Shown piece after piece: positions 32,435-35,317 of a stretch of DNA of 35,317 nucleotides. Position numbers and translations under genes: made by a program. The first letter of the stretch is position 1, and every line of letters begins with the position of its first letter. Under the pieces are notes generated by a model that did no database searches, had not been told where the DNA came from, and worked only from the letters and a program-made list of their open reading frames with translations. The DNA lies in assembly GCA_027023265.1 (NCBI GenBank), contig JALVVV010000037.1:1-35317 (forward strand), given 5' to 3'. Source of the DNA: DHVE2 group archaeon. Lineage in GTDB: Archaea; Thermoplasmatota; Thermoplasmata; Thermoplasmatales; Aciduliprofundaceae.

Positions 32435-33430
32435 ATGAAATGGAAGGCCGTTATCTTCACTCTCATAGTTTCCATATCATTTCCCCTGTACTACCTCATG
32501 ATTCAAAACTCATCTAATATAGAGATTTTAACTCTAAACTTTATCATAGGCATTTACCTTTTGGTCACGGGAAGCGATTATTTCGTGGAGGGCGCATCAA
32601 GTATTGCCGCACATTTAAAGGTGAGCGAGCACACGATAGGACTGACAATTGTCGCATTAGCCACATCTCTGCCGGAGATGTCCGTATCGGATATCGCTTC
32701 TTTCTACGGACACCCTGAAACCTCCTGGGGAAACGCGGTGGGGAGCAACATTGCAAACATTGGAATGGTTCTTGGGATAGCAGCAATAATCATGCCCCTT
32801 GCACTTTCAAAGTACGTGAGGAGAGATGCAATAACCCTCACTCTGGTTACTGGACTTCTTCTTTTCTTCGTTTTCGTATTTAACCAGGTTACATGGTGGA
32901 TGGGTATAGTGTTTGTTGTTATTTACATAATATATCTCAAAGACATACACGGAAGGAAAGAGGAAGTGGAAGAAATCAATCCAGATAAAAGTATGACTCT
33001 TTCAGTGATTTACACAGTACTGGGCGCTCTCGGCATAGTGTGGGGTGCCAACATACTGGTGGATTCTGCAGTGGACATTTCAAGAATGTTCGGTATTCCT
33101 GAGATAGTTATAGCGGCGACGGCAATCGCCGTGGGCACATCGCTACCTGAACTGGCAACAACAGTTTCAGCGACAATAAAGAAAAAGCACGGTATTGCGG
33201 TTGGCAATATAATTGGAAGCAACATATTCAACACATTAATAGTGGTTGGAAGCGCAGCGCTCATAAAACCGATTACATTGCAGGCAAATTCTCTCCTACT
33301 GACCTCTTCTTTTTTAGCAATACTCACCCTCATGGTATTCGTATTTTCAATGAGAAAAAAGATGTCTAAAATTGAGGGTGTTGCGTTTTTGGTAACCTAT
33401 GGAATCTTCCTATTCTTCCTCGTAATTTAG
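32435..33430 (+). CDS. Na+/Ca2+ exchanger family (CaCA) transporter
   Basis: A 331-residue membrane protein with about ten helices and both alpha repeats of the CaCA superfamily: alpha-1 at about 66-110 (IVALATSLPEMSVS with Glu81, then GNAVGSNIANIG) and alpha-2 at about 227-266 (IAVGTSLPELATTV with Glu239, then GNIIGSNIFN). These bind the transported cations. A charged cytoplasmic loop (170-186) joins the halves. It resembles the Methanocaldococcus NCX homologue in organisation. Its end overlaps the convergent Hjc gene by 21 bases. Confidence 0.92.
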   Translation: MKWKAVIFTLIVSISFPLYYLMIQNSSNIEILTLNFIIGIYLLVTGSDYFVEGASSIAAHLKVSEHTIGLTIVALATSLPEMSVSDIASFYGHPETSWGNAVGSNIANIGMVLGIAAIIMPLALSKYVRRDAITLTLVTGLLLFFVFVFNQVTWWMGIVFVVIYIIYLKDIHGRKEEVEEINPDKSMTLSVIYTVLGALGIVWGANILVDSAVDISRMFGIPEIVIAATAIAVGTSLPELATTVSATIKKKHGIAVGNIIGSNIFNTLIVVGSAALIKPITLQANSLLLTSSFLAILTLMVFVFSMRKKMSKIEGVAFLVTYGIFLFFLVI

Positions 33431-33940
33431 GTACGATATGAACCTGCTCAACGGCATGCCTTCTTCCCAATGCATTATATAATTACCCTCCCGGGTCAAA
33501 GAAATTTTTGGAAGAATATCATAAACGTACCTCGCCCAGCCTTCAAATTCCGAATTCATTGGCAGGGTGAATATTCTCCACGGGTCTCCCCTGTAAGATT
33601 TAAGACGAAAAGCGTAAAGAGCAATTACCCCTGCCCGGGAGCATTCTTTAACTATGTCCTCTGCTTGCTTTTGCCCTCTGCCGCGGTTCTCCGTGAATCT
33701 CAAAGTCTTATCCTTGGATGATTTTACTTCTATGGGAAAAGAGTAATCATGCCTTATAGCTATCAAATCTATACCGAATGAGCCTGCAGCTCGTAAAACC
33801 AGGAACGGCTTTTCAATCATGCTTTCATAGCTTTTTCTCTCTTCCTCGCTCATTCCCTTTGACATATTTTTTATCGTTTTTTCTTCACCAGCAAGAATCC
33901 CTTTTAATTCCCGCTCGTAAATTGCGCCTTTCTTTGCCAT
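33410..33940 (-). CDS. hjc: Holliday junction resolvase Hjc
   Basis: A 176-residue endonuclease that cleaves four-way DNA junctions. The catalytic set of archaeal Hjc is present: Glu9 (GAIYEREL), Asp58 (RAAGSFGIDLIAI), Glu71 and Lys73 (FPIEVKSSKDKTLRF), with GQKQAEDIVKECSRAGVIAL following. It is longer than most Hjc (about 120-140 residues): an extra 25 or so polar residues (about 18-44) lie between the first helix and the core, and a C-terminal extension follows residue 140. The ATG at 33940 is chosen over GTG at 33949. Confidence 0.9.
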   Translation of the reverse strand: MAKKGAIYERELKGILAGEEKTIKNMSKGMSEEERKSYESMIEKPFLVLRAAGSFGIDLIAIRHDYSFPIEVKSSKDKTLRFTENRGRGQKQAEDIVKECSRAGVIALYAFRLKSYRGDPWRIFTLPMNSEFEGWARYVYDILPKISLTREGNYIMHWEEGMPLSRFISYLNYEEE

Positions 33941-33959
33941 AAAAATCACAAAAAAAGGA

Positions 33960-35138
33960 TTAGATTAATCCAAGCTCCTTGCCCGCCTTCTCGTAGGCGT
34001 TTAGCGCGTAGTCGAGATCCTCTTTTGTGTGGCCAGCGCTTATCTGGTTTCTTATTCTCTCCAAACCACGCGGAACCATAGGGAACACTATGGGCAGGGC
34101 AAAAACTCCAGCATCAAACAATTTGTGCGCCAGCTCCTTCGCTTTCTTCGAGTCTCTGACCATTACCGGCACGATTGGAGTCTGGCTCTTCCACGTATCG
34201 AATCCTAAATCTTCGAGGCCTTTCTTGAAGTAGTTGCGGTTGTCCCATAGACGCTGCACTCTATCCTTTTCCTGCATGACGATTTCCAGAGATTTGATGT
34301 TCGCTGCGGTAACCGCCGGAGGATACGCTGCGCTAAGCAGCCATGTGCGGGCGGTGTTGTATATGTATTCCATCGCGTACTCTTCTCCCGCGATCATGCC
34401 GCCCATTGAACCAAGGGCTTTGGAGAACGTTCCCATCTGGAAATCAATCTTCTTCTGCACGCCAAAATGATGTCCTATCCCGCGTCCTTCTCCCAAAACA
34501 CCTTCGCCGTGGGAATCGTCCACGTAGGTCATCGCACCGTACTCGTCCGCAAGCTTCACTATCTCGTCCATGGGTGCTATGTCGCCGTCCATGCTGAAAA
34601 CGCCATCCGTGACTATGAGAACATGCTCATACTTGTCGTGAACCTCTTTCAATTTTGCTTCCAAATCCCCCATATCAAGATGCTTGTAGATCACCTTATC
34701 CGCTTTAGATAAGCGAATCCCATCAATTATGCTTCCGTGGTTGAGCTCATCAGATACCACAACATCGCCCTTGCCCACTATCTTAGCAAGAGTGCCTGCA
34801 TTCGTTGCAAATCCTGTCTGAAAAGCCAATCCTGCGGCAGTCTCTTTAAATTCTGCAATCTTTTTATGCAACTTTTCCTGCAAATCTGTGTACCCTGCGA
34901 TGCTCCAGTCGCTGCCCGCACCCCAACCGTATTTTTCAATTGCTTCCTTAGCTGCCTCTTTAAGACGGGGGTCATTCGCTAAATCAAGATAATTGTTAGA
35001 TGCCAGCATAACCGCCTGCTTACCCTCTACCACAACTCTATTGGTAGATGGTCCAAAAAGTCTCAAAAGCTCCCAGGTCTCGCCACGTGCCTTCATCTCC
35101 TCCAACATTTTTTTCAAGTGCAGAGTTTTCTCTGTCAT
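33960..35138 (-). CDS. kbl: Glycine C-acetyltransferase / KBL-type enzyme
   Basis: A 392-residue PLP enzyme of the alpha-oxoamine synthase family; most likely 2-amino-3-ketobutyrate CoA ligase, which joins or cleaves glycine plus acetyl-CoA in threonine breakdown. PLP Lys240 lies in MGTFSKALGSMGG, Asp207 and His210 in YVDDSHGEG, and His134 in DELNHGSIIDG. SNNYLDLANDPRLKEA near the start is typical. 8-Amino-7-oxononanoate synthase (biotin) is the alternative; no biotin genes or threonine dehydrogenase are nearby. The ATG at 35138 follows AGAGGTGA. Its promoter AT box (about 35166-35178) lies only about 15 bases from an IS end. Confidence 0.88.
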   Translation of the reverse strand: MTEKTLHLKKMLEEMKARGETWELLRLFGPSTNRVVVEGKQAVMLASNNYLDLANDPRLKEAAKEAIEKYGWGAGSDWSIAGYTDLQEKLHKKIAEFKETAAGLAFQTGFATNAGTLAKIVGKGDVVVSDELNHGSIIDGIRLSKADKVIYKHLDMGDLEAKLKEVHDKYEHVLIVTDGVFSMDGDIAPMDEIVKLADEYGAMTYVDDSHGEGVLGEGRGIGHHFGVQKKIDFQMGTFSKALGSMGGMIAGEEYAMEYIYNTARTWLLSAAYPPAVTAANIKSLEIVMQEKDRVQRLWDNRNYFKKGLEDLGFDTWKSQTPIVPVMVRDSKKAKELAHKLFDAGVFALPIVFPMVPRGLERIRNQISAGHTKEDLDYALNAYEKAGKELGLI

Positions 35139-35192
35139 AATATCACCTCTCCGCAAGATTGCATTATGAAATAAAAAGATTTTCGCATAATA

Positions 35193-35317
35193 GGGCAGGT
35201 TGAAACCCTGCACAAAAATAAAATAGGAGAGATTAATAAAGGATGAGCAGGAAATTTGATTTGATAAAGATTGTGAAGATAGGGTTGAAAGTGCTAAAGA
35301 GAACGAGAATTCCGCTT
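35193..35317 (+). mobile_element. Left end of a second IS copy (partial)
   Basis: It begins with GGGCAGGTTGAAACCC, like the end of the remnant at 29454 (GGGTAAGTTGAAACCC), and shares the leader GATTAATAAAGGATGAGC. The other end lies outside the window. It is inserted just upstream of the kbl promoter. Confidence 0.8.
35243..35317 (+). CDS. Transposase N-terminus, IS5-like (partial)
   Basis: The first 25 codons of a transposase, starting MSRKFDLIKIVKIGLKVLKR, closely match the start of the broken transposase at 29404 (MSRKFDLYRIVKIGMKALKR). The rest is outside the window, so whether this copy is intact is unknown. It has the same short leader with AATAAAGG just before the ATG. Confidence 0.85.
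   Translation, partial: MSRKFDLIKIVKIGLKVLKRTRIPL

Overview
The window looks like chromosomal DNA from a heterotrophic euryarchaeon, most like the Aciduliprofundum / DHVE2 branch of Thermoplasmatota (inference from gene content; no search was run). Archaeal marks are CDP-archaeol synthase, a GTP-type PEP carboxykinase, an ATP-dependent DNA ligase, an Hjc-type resolvase, AbrB-PhoU phosphate regulators, TATA-box promoters that often imply leaderless mRNAs, and GGAGGTG ribosome sites inside operons.

Layout. 1-363: three small overlapping minus-strand genes cut by the window edge. 460-1905: a 14-TM MFS exporter. 1944-6246 (minus): a complete phosphate operon pstS-pstC-pstA-pstB-phoU, diverging from an AbrB-PhoU regulator (6426-7412). 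7450-12360 (minus): nine tightly packed genes for oxygen and peroxide defence, in transcription order rubredoxin, flavodiiron protein, PrxQ/BCP, diiron protein, rubrerythrin, ferritin, superoxide reductase, HdeD-like membrane protein, 1-Cys-type peroxiredoxin. A flavin reductase and a divergent Lrp-type regulator (12474-13516) sit upstream. 13517-17930 (minus): two exported proteins, one a 1239-residue mosaic with a Kelch propeller inserted into an Fn3 domain and a 150-bp exact internal repeat. 17994-18527 (minus): a protein that aligns with H-NOX heme gas sensors. 18627-20489 (minus): PEP carboxykinase. 20648-23938: CarS and a membrane-anchored surface protein. 23989-27271: a coupled trio CBS protein, glycyl-tRNA synthetase, asparagine-synthase-like ATPase. 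27272-29460: an accessory patch with hairpins, a 47-residue membrane protein, a coiled-coil PD-(D/E)XK nuclease with a tiny upstream ORF, and a decayed IS element with inverted repeats and a probable target duplication. 29523-35138: M42 aminopeptidase, DNA ligase, Na+/Ca2+ exchanger, Hjc resolvase, KBL-type aminotransferase-fold acyltransferase. 35193-35317: the start of a second, related IS copy running off the window.

How the parts fit. The nine-gene run forms a plausible reductive oxygen-detoxification chain: flavin reductase or another donor to rubredoxin, then to the flavodiiron protein (O2 or NO), superoxide reductase and rubrerythrin (superoxide, peroxide), with ferritin storing iron and two peroxiredoxins backing up. 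The nearby H-NOX-like protein, which keeps the proximal histidine but lacks the arginine of the YxSxR heme motif, is the most novel single gene. The 27.3-28.7 kb patch is the least explained stretch.
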